A stretch of 64,000 bases of DNA from Isoetes taiwanensis (taxonomy: Eukaryota > Streptophyta > Lycopodiopsida > Isoetales > Isoetaceae), in contig JAJEKV010000003.1 in assembly GCA_021234155.1 (NCBI GenBank), forward strand, positions 15,730,386-15,794,385, read 5' to 3'. The position numbers were made by a program, and so were the translations under genes. Of this stretch, positions 20,907 to 32,599 are shown in pieces. How positions within the stretch are numbered: position 1 is the stretch's first letter; every line of letters starts with the position of its first letter. The notes below the pieces were generated by a model. That model did no database searches. It saw only the letters and a list, made by a program, of their open reading frames with translations, and had not been told where the DNA came from.

Positions 20907-23900
20907 AGATATGGTATTGGAACTGCACTGGGTATCCTTGGGATGATGGGGAAAGGCTAGAAGGGGCACACAGCTGTGATATAATATGTCTAGTGGAAAC
21001 GTGGGAGCACAATATAAAAAGATTGCCAGAGGAGGAAGGGTACTAACTATTCACATGCTGGAAGGACAAAGATTTCAAGATTGGAAGAGGGAGTGCGGGA
21101 TTAGCTTGTTATGTTAAAGAAAATATAGTAAAAAGTGCATGTATTTTGCAATCGGATGTCAATAAGAGATACATGGTTTTGAATATACAATTACAGGACA
21201 AAAAAGAGTTAATTCTGATTTTAGCTTATTATCCACCAAGCAGTGATAAACTAGAACTGTTAGAACTTGGGGAGACTATGATGAAATGGAAAGAACAGGG
21301 CCTAATGATATTAGTAGGCGATCTGAACGCCAGAACAGGGCAGGAACAGGCGCAAATCACGAGTATGGAAGACACAAATGGACAATGGACTAGCATGAAA
21401 AGATCAGAGGAATGGGATAGGAGTACGGAAGACAAAGAAGAAGTCAATGCCAGGGGGGAGCTACTACTGGAGATATGCTCAACTACAGGGGTCACTATAG
21501 CCAACGGGGTACAAGAGGGGTCAGGGAAGTACACGAGCCAGAATGCACACGGGAAGAGTATAGTGGACTATGTGATAATGAATGACACTGCAGCGGAGAT
21601 AGTATCGGGATTCATGCTCCTAGAATGGCCAATCGGGAAAAGGGAGAGCCACAGACCCATACAGTTGACACTTACGGGGGAAGAATACACCTCGAATGAC
21701 AGGCAACAAGAAACAGAGGAAGTTAACGGGAAACTGAAAATACAGTTTCAAGAGAAGCGCGCAGATGTATTTGTGCAGTACGTCAAAGAAGAAATGGGAA
21801 AATGGAATTGGGGGGCACATAGGGCAGACGATAATGGAGACAGGCTTAATGATATAACAGTGAAAGTAGCAACGGAAGTTTTCGGAAGGAGAAGAAGAAA
21901 AAGGGGAAAGGATGCGTTCAAGGCATCGAGTTGGTATGACGACGAGTGCAGGGAACAAAAAAGAAAGGTCAGAGAGCAGAGAGGAAGGGAGACATATGAA
22001 ACTGAGAAAAAGATATATCTGAAGATGTTGAAGGCAAAGAGAAATAAAAACCTGGTACAGCATCAATGGGGACTGGCCAAACTCCTGAAAAAGCAACCCC
22101 GGAAATTCTGGAAAGGATTTAAAGGGAAAGGACAAGGGAATCAGAAAAATGGTAACACGCAAGAAGATATTGGGGCAGACGGGTGGGAGAGATACTTGGA
22201 GAAATTGTATAAGACCGGAGCATCTCCAGCACCAATACCAGAATTACAAGGGATGGACAAGCCGTGTTTTAGCACACAGGAAGTGATGATGGCACTAAAT
22301 AGAATAGCCAATAATAAAGCCCCAGACCTATACGGGTTAACAATGGAGTTATTAAAATGCGCAGATACAGCAATAGAGAAACAGGTGACAGATATTTTCA
22401 ACGGTATCATACACACAGGACTCCCAGCTAGATGGGCGTATAACAGAGTGATACCTCTACACAAGGGAGGGAGCAGACAGGAACCTGGGAATTACAGAAC
22501 CATAATGGTGAGTTCCATTTTCGCAAAATGGTTTGGGAAAGTTTTAGACAATAAGCTGAAACAATGGGCAGAGGGTGGGAACCGAAGAGCACAGGGACAG
22601 GCAGGGTTCACGCCGGAACACTCAACTACGGATCACCTAGTGACCCTCAGGATACTGGTAGAACATAATAGAAACCAGGGGAAGAAAATAATATGCTGCT
22701 TTGTGGACTTTAGGAAAGCTTTTGACACAGTCCCGAGGGAAAAACTAATACAAAGACTTATAGATATGCAGGCACCAAAGGATATAGTGGGGGCAATTGC
22801 AAGATTGTACTATAATGTATATGCGAAAATGGAAGAAGAAGGGAAAGCGATAGATTGCGATACGGGAGTCAAACAGGGATGCCCATTATCCCCCACACTG
22901 TTTGGAATATACATAGATGCATTACAGGATTTTATGGCAGAACAGCAAGGGGACACAGACGCCCCTATTCTAGGGGGCACCAAAGTACCCATCATGCTAT
23001 ATGCAGATGACCTGAGCATGATGGCCACAAAGAACAAGGGGATGCACAGGTTACTGAAACTGTTGGAAAGCTTCTGCGAAAAGACAGGGCTGACAGTTAA
23101 TCTCGCAAAAACCAAAATAGTCTTTTTCGGCCACAAAAATAGACACAAACCGTTTAGATATTTGGGAACAGAGCTAGAAGAATAAACAGAATACAGGTAT
23201 CTGGGATACGATGCGCATGGCACAGGAAAATGGGCTAAAGGGGCAGATACAAGATTCCAAACAGCCATCGGAAGCTACTACAATATGAAAAACTTCTGCA
23301 ACAAAAGCAGGATAATAAATTGGGAAATCAAATGCTATTTGTTCAGCGCAGTAGTTGCAAATACACAGTTATATGGAGCAGAGACCTGGGGACCGGGCCT
23401 GACAGAGAAGAAATGGGAAAAGCAGGAAGGAATTTACAGGCAATGGCACAAACAGGAATTCAAGCTGAGAACGAATACACCACAAACAACCATAGTATAT
23501 GAGACGGGGCAGAAACCGATGGAAGTAAGGGCATGGGAAAAGACCATCAGATATCTCATAAGAAATAATGCGGGTGGAAAACCGAATAAGTTAGCGAATA
23601 TTGCAATCAATGAGTCAGCGAAAGCCCATATAATCGAGAATAACGGTTGGTTTAGGGATGTGGCAGTGTGGACAAGAAAAATGGGGATGAACCTGAGCGA
23701 CCTCATTAGTGAGGGAGAATGGAAGGATGAATGGGCAAACAAAGCCACACAAGCCTGGCTGCAAAATCACACAGGGCCCAAGACAATATGGCTTATGGCA
23801 GTATTCAACCCGGGACAGCAGATAGGACAACAGATGTATCAGGATAATTTACTCGGAAAAGCCAGGAAGGATATCCTAGCAAGATTCAGAATGGGAAGCC

Positions 23901-24177
23901 ATGACCTAAGAATCGAAAAGGACAGATGGCGGAGAATAGAGAGGGAGGACCGGATATGCAGAATTTGTGACAGAGGGAAGTGGAAGATGAAGATCATATG
24001 CTAAATGAATGCCCGGTATATGAAGACATCAGGAACAAGTACAGAAATATAAGGTGGGATCAGCCTGTACACATCATGATGGCAAGGTCAGAAACAATGA
24101 GGGATCTGGCAAACGCAATACGGGAAATGACGGCAAGACACCGGGAAGTACATAAAGAAAAAAGGCTTCTGTTATGA
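20900..24177 (+). pseudogene. LINE ORF2: endonuclease-reverse transcriptase, nearly intact
   Basis: Starts at ATG 20900 inside ORF1's last codons (ATGCTGA). Apurinic-type endonuclease: IWYWNCTGYP, CLVETWEH, GDLNARTG (~21317), then ESHRPIQLTL (~21640). Reverse transcriptase: NNKAPDLYGLTMELLK, DFRKAFDTVPREKL (~22707), GCPLSPTLFGIYIDAL, YADD (23000-23011) and a thumb region. The C-terminus has a CCHC-like knuckle beginning CRICDRGKWK (~23958) with HMLNEC. Defects: TAA at 21044-21046, TAA at 23183-23185 and one frameshift near 23980-24004; otherwise open for ~3.3 kb. In intact relatives it would nick target DNA and copy the element RNA by target-primed reverse transcription. The few lesions suggest a fairly young copy. 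Confidence 0.92.
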
Positions 24178-24436
24178 ACCGCCTAAGAGGCGCACCATAC
24201 CCGCCCTGAAATGCTCAGCTCAAAGCTGATTGATAACGACGCACCCGTGCACGGCCTTGAAGCCGATCCAAAGCGGGGTGCCAGTATTAATAGAGAAAAG
24301 TGAAGCCTTCAGAAAAGGTTACATTGTAAACCAGCATGATGTGCTAGTAGCACCCGTAAGGGAGCTCGCCCATGCTACATAAGTCCACGGGCCTCAGGGC
24401 ACAAGGGACAATAATGTATCTATCTATCTATCTATC
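24178..24436 (+). repeat. LINE 3'UTR and (TATC)5 tail
   Basis: The 3'UTR has a GGAGCTCGCCCATGCTACATAAG block and ends GACAATAATG, followed by five TATC units (24417-24436) and the TAA flank. There is no poly-A. Simple-repeat tails are known in several non-L1 LINE clades. Confidence 0.8.
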
Positions 24437-24439
24437 TAA

Positions 24440-24960
24440 TCTGTTTGTGCTTCTAGAAAAGAAATTAGCAATCTTATTCACCAACGTGTCGATGAATTTG
24501 CTCATCACCTCACAATCAGCAAAACTAGATGCAGATTCAAGACAAAGATTTGTGCGATGCACCACACAATGAATGCTAATCATGAAAGGATTCACATGTT
24601 TTTTAAGACGGGCAGCAACACCTGTATTACATCGGTCATAACAGAAGCCCCATCAGACCCAAATAATACAAATTTTAGTGGATCTAACTCACATTCTTTC
24701 AATTTCTCCATAATGGCATCATAGATAGATGCTGCGGTCCCATCAATTACTTTGCTATATACCAGCAAGCCTCCAACGCCGCTGAGTCAATGGATGTACA
24801 GTAGCACACAGAGGCATGTGATTATCCAGAGGAATCCACCAACACAGAGAACCTACATGTGGACACACACCTGGATTAATCTTAAATAGCACACAGGAGA
24901 AGAAGATGTAAAGAAGAGGAATATCTTTAAGAAAAGTGTGATGGAAAAGACACAATGCAT
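24440..24960 (-). pseudogene. hAT-type transposase, N-terminal/catalytic half
   Basis: Minus-strand text includes KFVLFGSDGASVMTD (24,678-24,635), KKHVNPFMISIHCVVHRTN (24,608-24,552) and NKIANFFSRSTNR (24,478-24,440). The G-S-D-G-A-S-V-M and H-C-x-x-H-R blocks are typical of the hAT/DUF4371 catalytic core. A frameshift lies near 24,635. It continues in frame into the part at 16032-14640 once the LINE insertion is removed. Above ~24,760 the coding match fades. Confidence 0.85.
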
Positions 24961-25298
24961 ACAGTTGTAGGGCTCTAATTCAGTGATGATTGTGACTTCT
25001 GTAATCTTTTTAGTGAATCTAAACTTCTATTCTTGAGGCATTTAGTGTAGATTGAGTAGGATAAGTATGTAAGGGCATTTTGGTGATTAAGTTTGATGTG
25101 TAGGGGCAAATTGGTAGTTTGTTTGTATGTTTATTTTATACAGTGTATTTATTTGAGCCGCTGTTTGAGCCAGGGGCATTTTCGTAATTTTAAAACTCAT
25201 AAGGGCATTTTAGTAATTACTTAAACTCATCGGGGTATTTTGGTAGTTTTCCCTAGGATAAAACCACACCTAATGACAAGTATGTTTGGTTTCTTTCA
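24961..25298. other. Intergenic, spaced GGGCATTTTGGTAATT-like repeats
   Basis: Five loosely spaced phrases of the type (A/G)GGGCATTTTxGTAATT between 25,073 and 25,250. No gene. Confidence 0.5.
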
Positions 25299-25318
25299 CC
25301 CATCACACCTAGGAAATT
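25299..25318. repeat. Target-site duplication, left copy
   Basis: CCCATCACACCTAGGAAATT, identical to 31236-31255, flanking the minus-strand L1. Confidence 0.95.
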
Positions 25319-25479
25319 TTTTTTTTTGAAGAACTGTGTCAGCAATATATTAAAAGAATGATAATGTTACAAAGCAAGTGAGGAGGAAGGAGAACTGCCC
25401 CAAAGAGACAGTGATACCTCGACACTCCACAACAACTGCAACTCTACTGCTGTACAAACTGGCCATCACCATCTACCAC

Positions 25480-28400
25480 ACCCAAGAAGTCCCGCCAAAT
25501 GGAAAACTTCCGCCTACTAATCCCGGAACACCAAAAGCTTTGAAATAGCTTGTACCGAAGTCGAGGAATCGAGAGAGGTCAGCAGGCTTGCTGAATCCCC
25601 CTCGAAAGATCCACAACCGCCGCCGCTTCCAAATCAACCACACCAACCAAGCCACGACAGATGCAAGGCTTGCTTTGCACGAGGCGCCAAGCACCGTGGA
25701 TATACATGAAGCAAAGAATTGTTGGCTATTCAATCTCACCAAAAATGCCCCGACCCAATCCCCAGCAACCCGCAAGTGAGGGCATAAAACGCATAATGCT
25801 CCACGCAGCCTCACGATGAAGGCCACAACAAGGGCAAAGAGGGCTCACACCGGCCTAAACCCGACTCACAAGGACATTCACCCTCGATACGCGGTGCACC
25901 ACCACCATGCCATAAGCACCCGAACCTTCGGTGGGGAAGTGAGCTCCATGTCCACGTCCCAAACCGAAAAGCCATCGAGAACCCGAAGCTGCGAGACCAC
26001 TTGCCCGAAGGGGCGAGTGTCATGAATAGCCAACACCCGCAACAAGACCGCACAAAACAAGAAGATACAACATCCGGATGAACCTTCCAAACCCCGCACC
26101 ACCACATCACCCCGAGGGACTATAGGTATGTGTAGCGGAATACTCCCCCCACTTGTTCCCGTGATAGCCCACCACGTCCTTCAGCGAAAAGCGAGCTCGA
26201 AAGAACTCCCACGAAGCTAGCCGACCATCCCAATACCAATCCTCCAAGGTGAGCACGCCAGGGCTCGCCTCCAACGGGCCTCAAAGGTCCGAGCATGCAC
26301 AAAATGGCGACCAAGGGCAAGTACGCAGGGGGGTAGAGGAACCCACAAGAAAGGAGAAGAGTGGTGATAAACCGAGGCATAATCTAGCTGGAAGAGCACA
26401 CGCCGCGATCCCAAGCCCGCAACACCCCGCGGGAGAAAAGGGGATGCATGTGGGAAAGGCCGGAGACCATACAACAAAGGCCTGTGGCAACTCTACATGC
26501 ACGCATTTACTTTCCAAATGCCACACAATGGCGAAGAGATTGCCACAATAGTGCCGCACCAGGAGAAGATGCTCCATCCCGCGGAATGCTCCAAATAAAC
26601 TTAGAGACCAACACCTTACTATGCAAAGCCAAATCCGTAATGGCCAAGCCCCCATCCTCCCGGGCGGAGACACTTCCACCAAGCCACTTTAACAACCCCC
26701 TTCATCATCCCTCCCCCACACAAAATTTCAACAATCTTATCCAAAGCCCAGTATCTTACCCTCGTGAGCTAACATCGCAGATGTCAGATACACATGAGTG
26801 CTACAAAGTCGACTTGGCAATAGTGATCCTACCCGCCATGGACAACTTGCTACCCTTCCACCAATTGAGGTGTTTCTCGCAACCCCCGCAAAATCTCATC
26901 CCACACCCTCCCCATGGAAACATCCCTCCAAAGGGAATACCCAACGCCTTAGTACACACATTACCCTGAAGCACCTTCCAAGGGAATAGAGCCAAACAAG
27001 GGGAGGCGAGTCAATCGGGCCCATAATGCGGAGCATTTGCCCCAATTCGTAAGAATGCCCGAGGCCAAGGAGAAAGTATCCAAAAACCCTTCACATTCCG
27101 CAAATTCCTCTCTTCTCGCCACCAAGAAGAGAAAAGTGTCATCGGCGAACCGTTAATAATCTGACTACCATCCCGCATCCGAAGCCCATCCACCACCCCC
27201 TCCTCCACCGCAGCCAAAAAACAATCGAGACAAAGGCTCCTCCACCACAATCGTAAACAAAAATGGTGCCAAAGGGCACCCCCGACGCACCCTCCGCCTA
27301 AGGAGAAAAAGGCGGAGGGTTCACCCCACACACACCACCGTAGCCGCGGCCTGACCTATGCAGCCTTCATGATCGTCTCTCGAAAGCGTGGACCACAGCC
27401 CAACGCTAACATCATGGCGCACAAGAACTCCCAACGGACACTATCATAAGCTTTGGCAAAGTCAAGCTTAAGATAGGCAATGCCTTGACTGTTCTCTGGC
27501 CCAATAAAGGCCCTCATAAGTCTAAGGCAACATTAGTCAAAATGTTCCTCCCGGAACAAACCCCGTATCGCACCTTACTAATGGAAGAAGTCAACACCGC
27601 TTCAACTTCTCGGCCGGGCTTTTAAATAATCTTGTACACGAGGGACAACAAGGATATAGGCCTCCAATCATTAATAGTAGAAGGTCGCTTAACCTTAGGA
27701 ATCAAGGAAATGCATGCGGTATTCAAGATCCTATCCATGTGAGAAGACCGCAGCAACTCAAGATACACCGTACAATGCACTCACCAGCCCACTCCCAATA
27801 AGTGCGAAAGAACTCCACAGGGATGCCATCCAGCCCAGGACATTTATCCTTGGCCATGCACATACATGCCTCCGCTAAATCCTCTTTGGAGAGCTCCTGC
27901 TCCAAGCTCTCACGTTGGTGAGGCAAAATAGATGGCTTAACAGCCCCCAAAACAAGCTCCTGCATCTCCCCTCCATAGGGAAGAGTCGCCGCACAAAAAA
28001 CCCCGAGAAATGAGCATGCACATACCTCTGCAACTTCGGCGGGATCCTCCAAAGTCCGGCCATCAGGCAAAGCAAGGGACGCCATAGATGCTGCATATCG
28101 CCGCTGCCTAGCTGCTCTGAAGAACACCGACGAACTTGTATCCCCCTCCTTCAACCAGGTAAGGGCTGCCTTCACACGCGCCTCATGCACTTTAACCTGC
28201 TCCAAAGCAACAATACGCCGCAACACTTGCATTCTCCCTAATGCCATCGAAGGTCTGCGCGAATCTTCTCAACTCGGATAAAGACTATGCAACTCCTGCC
28301 GCTGCTGCCGCACACACCGCCTACCAAAGACCTTAGCAAAACGCTTCACCACGCCAACGCAGGTCACCATACCGCATACCCTACCCTTCGAGATGAAAAG

Positions 28401-29219
28401 GTATCAAACCACAACTCCCCGCACCGGGCCGAAATCCGCATCACCCGTAGGGGTGTTCAAACGAATACCGTCAGAAGGCCGAGGCAACCGCACCACCGAC
28501 CGACAAAACACGAGGGTAATGATCAGAAATGGAGGTAGACAGAATGTTACTCCCACAAGAAAGAGGGCACACCATCCAATGCGCATGGGGAAGCATAGCA
28601 CCGGGTCATGCCTAGCATACCCCGCCCGCACCAATCTGCCTATTACAATAGGTGAAAGACAAGTCCCGGGGACCTCAACCAAGGCCAAATCACGCAACAA
28701 ACGAGACCATCGGTCCCTCTCAAATCCACCGCACAAGCCGGGTGCGAGAACCGTGAGCGATCTTCTACTGCTCTACCATATTGAAATCCCCTAACAACAA
28801 CCAAGCAACACCGCAACCCACCAAGGGCTGCAAACTTATTCGGATGTGGCCCACAAAGCACCCCTACGAGAAGGCTGATTAGGGGCATAAACATTAACAA
28901 TCCCCCACTCTTGCCCGCCCTCCAACCACTTAATTATTGCCCACCGACCAAACCTGGTCGCTGCAGAGTATGTGACCTGCACATCCATCTTCCAAGCAAT
29001 AAGAGTACCCCCACTAGTCCGCCCAGAAGAAGAAGCAATAAAGCCAAACTGCCTACCAACCATATTCATGAGCCTGGACATATCACCCCTGTGACACTTA
29101 TGCTCCTGAATGCAAATAATATCAGGACGCAACTGCCGAAGTGCCAAAGAAATACGGGCCCTCTTACTACTAGAGGACCGCACCCCCCGCACATTCCAAC
29201 TGAGGATCGACCTATTCAT
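25480..29219 (-). pseudogene. L1 ORF2 (endonuclease, reverse transcriptase, zf-RVT) remnant
   Basis: The endonuclease start MNRSILSWNVRG (29219) is followed by RPDIICIQEHK. RT blocks: KCPGLDGIPVEFFRTYW (~27,850-27,790), LDFAKAYDSV (27,470-27,441), FADD (27149-27138), then LGIPFGGMFPWGG...LSMAGRITIAKS (~26,930-26,800), EDGGLAITDLALHSK (~26,650) and a zf-RVT-like cysteine-rich end (26,110-25,500). Blocks are in different frames, so it is inactive. Confidence 0.93.
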
Positions 29220-29333
29220 CCCAGAGGAGAAGTGTCCAGCCCCACATGCCTACCCACCAGGCCATCAGCCCACTCCACAGAGTCAGCATCTAGAGCCGTG
29301 AGGATTAATCACAAAGATGTGACCCACACCGCC

Positions 29334-29471
29334 GCTCGTGATATTCCACTTCCAACACGTGTTGGAAGTCCCCCAGGCACCTCCACAGAGTCATGGGCCA
29401 CAACTCGTGATATTCCACTTCCAACACGTGTTGGAAGTCCCCCAGGCACCTCCATAGAGTCATGGGCCACA
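29334..29471. repeat. 69-bp tandem duplication containing a 20-bp palindrome
   Basis: Two nearly identical 69-bp units. Each contains the perfect palindrome CTTCCAACACGTGTTGGAAG (29349-29368 and 29418-29437). It sits between the ORF1 and ORF2 remnants of the L1. Confidence 0.95.
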
Positions 29472-29549
29472 CTAGTCTCTACCTCCAACCGGGTTGCGCC
29501 AGCCACCTCATGCTCAGCACATACCGCTACTGGGACATCCCCAGCAGGA

Positions 29550-31041
29550 TCACCAGCCCCTGCCACAACCCCGTCCCCTCGATCTAGCCACAACCAAATC
29601 ATCTGAGCCCTCCCCTGAGCCACCACGTCCCCTAGCCCCGCCATCAAAAGGGCGGCCAGCAGCAAGCCTGCCCCGGCCTCGTCCCACACCACCTCTCCCA
29701 ACCACACCACCTCGTCCAACGCCACTCACTGCACCACGGAGTCCTCTGCCTGTGACCTCAGGAACCGAGGAATCCCGGGCCCCTGCATCAACACCTGCAA
29801 CCCCTACCACATCACAAGCACCAGCAGGACTAGCAGGATCATCAACAGGGTCAAATGGTAGCACAATAGATGGAAACATCCGCCGGATCTCAGAGCCATT
29901 CAAAAGCTTCAATCGGAAAAGAAAATGCCAGGGACCACTACGCACTGGAAGAGAAGTAGGCACAGTCGCAAAGCAGCAGAAAGCAACACGATCTTGGGGA
30001 CTCGCACAATAGAATGAGCCAAATATACACCCAAAGCCATTGGCCATAGAAACCAAGAAATCGGGCACCATCGGTCGAGGAAGATCCCGAATCGAACCAA
30101 CACGGGATTTTAACCGTCAAAGAACTGGTGGACATTGCTTTGAGTATAATAATCGATACAACACATATGAATCACCCAACGATCCACCCCCGACTAACCA
30201 ATTGCCGCATTTAAGACTCAGCCTCAAACATGATTAGGAAGAAATTATTTGGTAAGAATTTCGAGATCGATACCTGGCAAACCAATCCTACTCGGATGTC
30301 CAAAGAAGCCAAGAGCTAAACCTCCTCGTGTCCAATACGTAACCCGTGAAATAGCCCAACACTGCAAATGAAACTAGATTCTCAATGGTCTGAACATGCC
30401 TGGTATGATCAATATCTATCCATGGAGTCTCGGAAGAGTCTGCCCGCAAGTCAACAGTGATGATCCTCCACAAACTTCGAGCTTCTTGAACACGCGGCAG
30501 TTCTACACTCGAGCCTTGCGCTTAATCCAATCTGAAAACCCCGGCCGAGTGATGCGAAAGCAACATTGCTCCGCCGGGCGGGCAAGACAGAATTTGGGGC
30601 TGCCGCCCTGGCACCCTGAGAGGTATCCAGAGGCACCCCAGGAGACACATCAGCTACATGCACCCTAGAAGAGGGCGCATCACCAGCAAGTGATCCCTTC
30701 CCAAGCACAGGGGCAGAGGGCATCACAGATCCAGTTTCCAAAGGGGGCATGCTTGATGGAATCAAGACCGGAGTCTCCAAAACACAATCTACTTGGGTCT
30801 CAGAATTATATTGAGAGGAAGAGCAATCCACATACCTCTCAACCGAAGGGGATTCCAAGAGCTCCCTCATCTCTGCCACCAATTGCATGCCACTTCCTAC
30901 AGCCCGCGCCTCTTCATGCATGCTGAGACCCGCGCCCTTCCCCTTTACTGGAGGATTCTTTCTCCTCGCCATCTCCCTTGGCTTCAGCCCCAAGCCATGA
31001 GGCTCAATCGAGCCCCCATCAGCCTGTCTGGCAGGAGCCAT
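29550..31041 (-). pseudogene. L1 ORF1 (DUF4283-type gag) remnant
   Basis: A likely start MAPARQADGG (31041) leads into a Ser/Pro-rich N-terminus, then frame-shifted DUF4283-like text (MWRIITVDLRADSSETPWID near 30,473; VPDFLVSMANGFG near 30,068) and a Gly/Arg-rich C-terminus (GRGGVVGRGGVGRGRGR). This is the common plant L1 ORF1 layout with an RNA-binding role. Several frameshifts; not functional. Confidence 0.75.
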
Positions 31042-31235
31042 GTCATCCGGACCAGTCCGGAAATCAGCTGTTTGCAGCAACAAATCACATGCAAAACAGC
31101 TGATGCTATACACCGCTGGAAAGAGCTCAGAGCAAGCTTTCCAACGAGCCCAACCCAGCCAAAATCCGACACCAGATAAGAGAGATATCACCGATCAAAG
31201 TTTTGCCGTCAGAACCCTAGCTCCAGGCGCCAGCG

Positions 31236-31255
31236 CCCATCACACCTAGGAAATT
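31236..31255. repeat. Target-site duplication, right copy
   Basis: Identical to 25299-25318; marks the L1 5' end. Confidence 0.95.
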
Positions 31256-32452
31256 GAGCAACAATGATATTTTTAATCCAAATCTTATAAACATTCCATT
31301 GCATTTCTTCCGTATTTAGGTAAAATTGTACTATGATGTATTGGTTGTAAATTCATGAAAACTTTTAAAACAAAGAACATTGATTTTTATGTATTCTTGA
31401 CATGTATGAAAGAAAGAAGAAATTATTAAATACTCTCCTATTAACTTTATAACAAAAAAGAGCATGTGAAAGTTTTGGTACTACAAGCAAATTTGCTCCA
31501 AGCTGTCGTGTTCCTAGAAACTCAAACCATTAGGCAATTCCAAATTTTATACTTTAGGTTCTTCTTGAACCAATACAACTATTTTATCTTTTCCTGATCA
31601 AGAGAACATGGAACCTGATGAATGTGGAACGAAAAAAAAAGATACATTAGAAGCCAAACATGGCAGGTGGTAATATGGAATTAAGAAAGGCAAAAGGGTA
31701 AATGAAACGTGATGACGAATGCAAAATTAGAGAAGGTACGAAAAAAGACGAAGAGGATAAGTCTTTTAGATTGAGAAAGACAAAGGAGGGCAGATTGCAC
31801 GGGCTACTGATTTCAAGATTAAGAAAGCCAACAAAAAGATGGCAGAGGATGATGGCTTTAAAATTGTGAACGACAATATATCCTCAAGATACATTACCGA
31901 TAATATAAGAAAAAGAGTGAAAATGCAGATCGATCTACATCATAGATCGAGATTCTCGTGAGAAGGCTAGCGATATATATTCGGTCCTTTCGTGTTTCTT
32001 CTCATTCGGCGTTCTTCTCACAGCATTATAGTAGCACGGGCAAACATCTTTCTTGCGACCCATCTGTGTATTGGTTTGGCCTCCTTAGTTTTGATCTCCA
32101 TATTCCTGCCTTATCCGATCCAAGCCCGTCCCCTTCCTCATATTGAGATGTTTTGGCCCTTTTTTCTCCAACAACCCCCCAGTTGGCTTTGTCGGCGATT
32201 CTTTTGGTATGGCTTCTCTCCATTCCCCTTTGAAGGTGAGTTTTGTTGATTATAATGCGGTAGATGCAAGCTTTTTCGAGGGTATGTTGCGTTTTCTCCT
32301 AGTTTTAATCTAGACACAAGCTTCTGTAGGCGAATATTCAAAGTTCTTTTGATTATCTTCATAAAAATAGCTTCATAACAGTTATTTTTTGGGATTATGC
32401 ATGTTGGGGATTTCTTGTCAAAAACGTTATCTTTTGATTATGCATGTTGAGG
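31256..32452. other. Intergenic; one copy of an unclassified repeat
   Basis: 31,925-32,045 resembles 43,530-43,640 (shared AGCGATATATA..TC.GTCCTTT, TTTCTTCTCATTCGG.GTTCT, TATAGTAGCA..GGGCAAAC) and more weakly 40,330-40,490. No gene seen. Confidence 0.5.
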
Positions 32453-32598
32453 ATTTTTGGGTTGCCCCTAGGGGGCAAACCCTCGCTAATGTGGATTTGT
32501 GGCATATCCTAGGTATATGCTGAAATATACCTAAGATATATTGGTGATTGTTCCAAACCTATGGTTCCCTATAAACTAGCGGTCCTGCGTTGTGGGCC
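32453..32598 (-). repeat. Hairpin repeat, copy 3 (inverted)
   Basis: Reverse-complement relative of 57694-57862. It has GGGTTGCCCCTAGGGGGCAAACCC at its left and the hairpin GCATATCCTAGGTATAT (32502-32518), loop GCTGAA, ATATACCTAAGATAT (32525-32539) with one mismatch. Confidence 0.85.
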
Positions 32599-32599
32599 G

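Larger units (their letters stand above)
16033..24436 (+). mobile_element. 8.4-kb LINE insertion carrying a PLATZ-like ORF
   Basis: The insert interrupts the hAT pseudogene between the codons for ...RSTNRL and NILADM. Removing 16033-24436 plus one TAA copy restores the frame exactly. It is flanked by the 3-bp repeat TAA (16030-16032 and 24437-24439). From left to right: GGGCGAT-type repeats, TATA-containing leader, PLATZ-like ORF (17003-17551), ~1.3-kb spacer, ~150-bp tandem monomers (18854-19250), ORF1 (19758-20906), ORF2 (20900-24177), 3'UTR and five TATC units instead of poly-A. All ORFs are on the plus strand. The simplest reading is one retrotransposition event with its 5' end at 16033. 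A composite of two nested events is possible. Confidence 0.75.
25319..31235 (-). mobile_element. Full-length but dead plant L1-type LINE
   Basis: Minus-strand element of about 5.9 kb between perfect 20-bp duplications. Its poly-A tail appears as the T run at 25317-25327. ORF1 (about 31,041-29,550) and ORF2 (about 29,219-25,480) are recognisable, but both are broken by many frameshifts and stops. It is much GC-richer than its surroundings. It inserted close to the N-terminal side of the hAT pseudogene. Confidence 0.95.
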
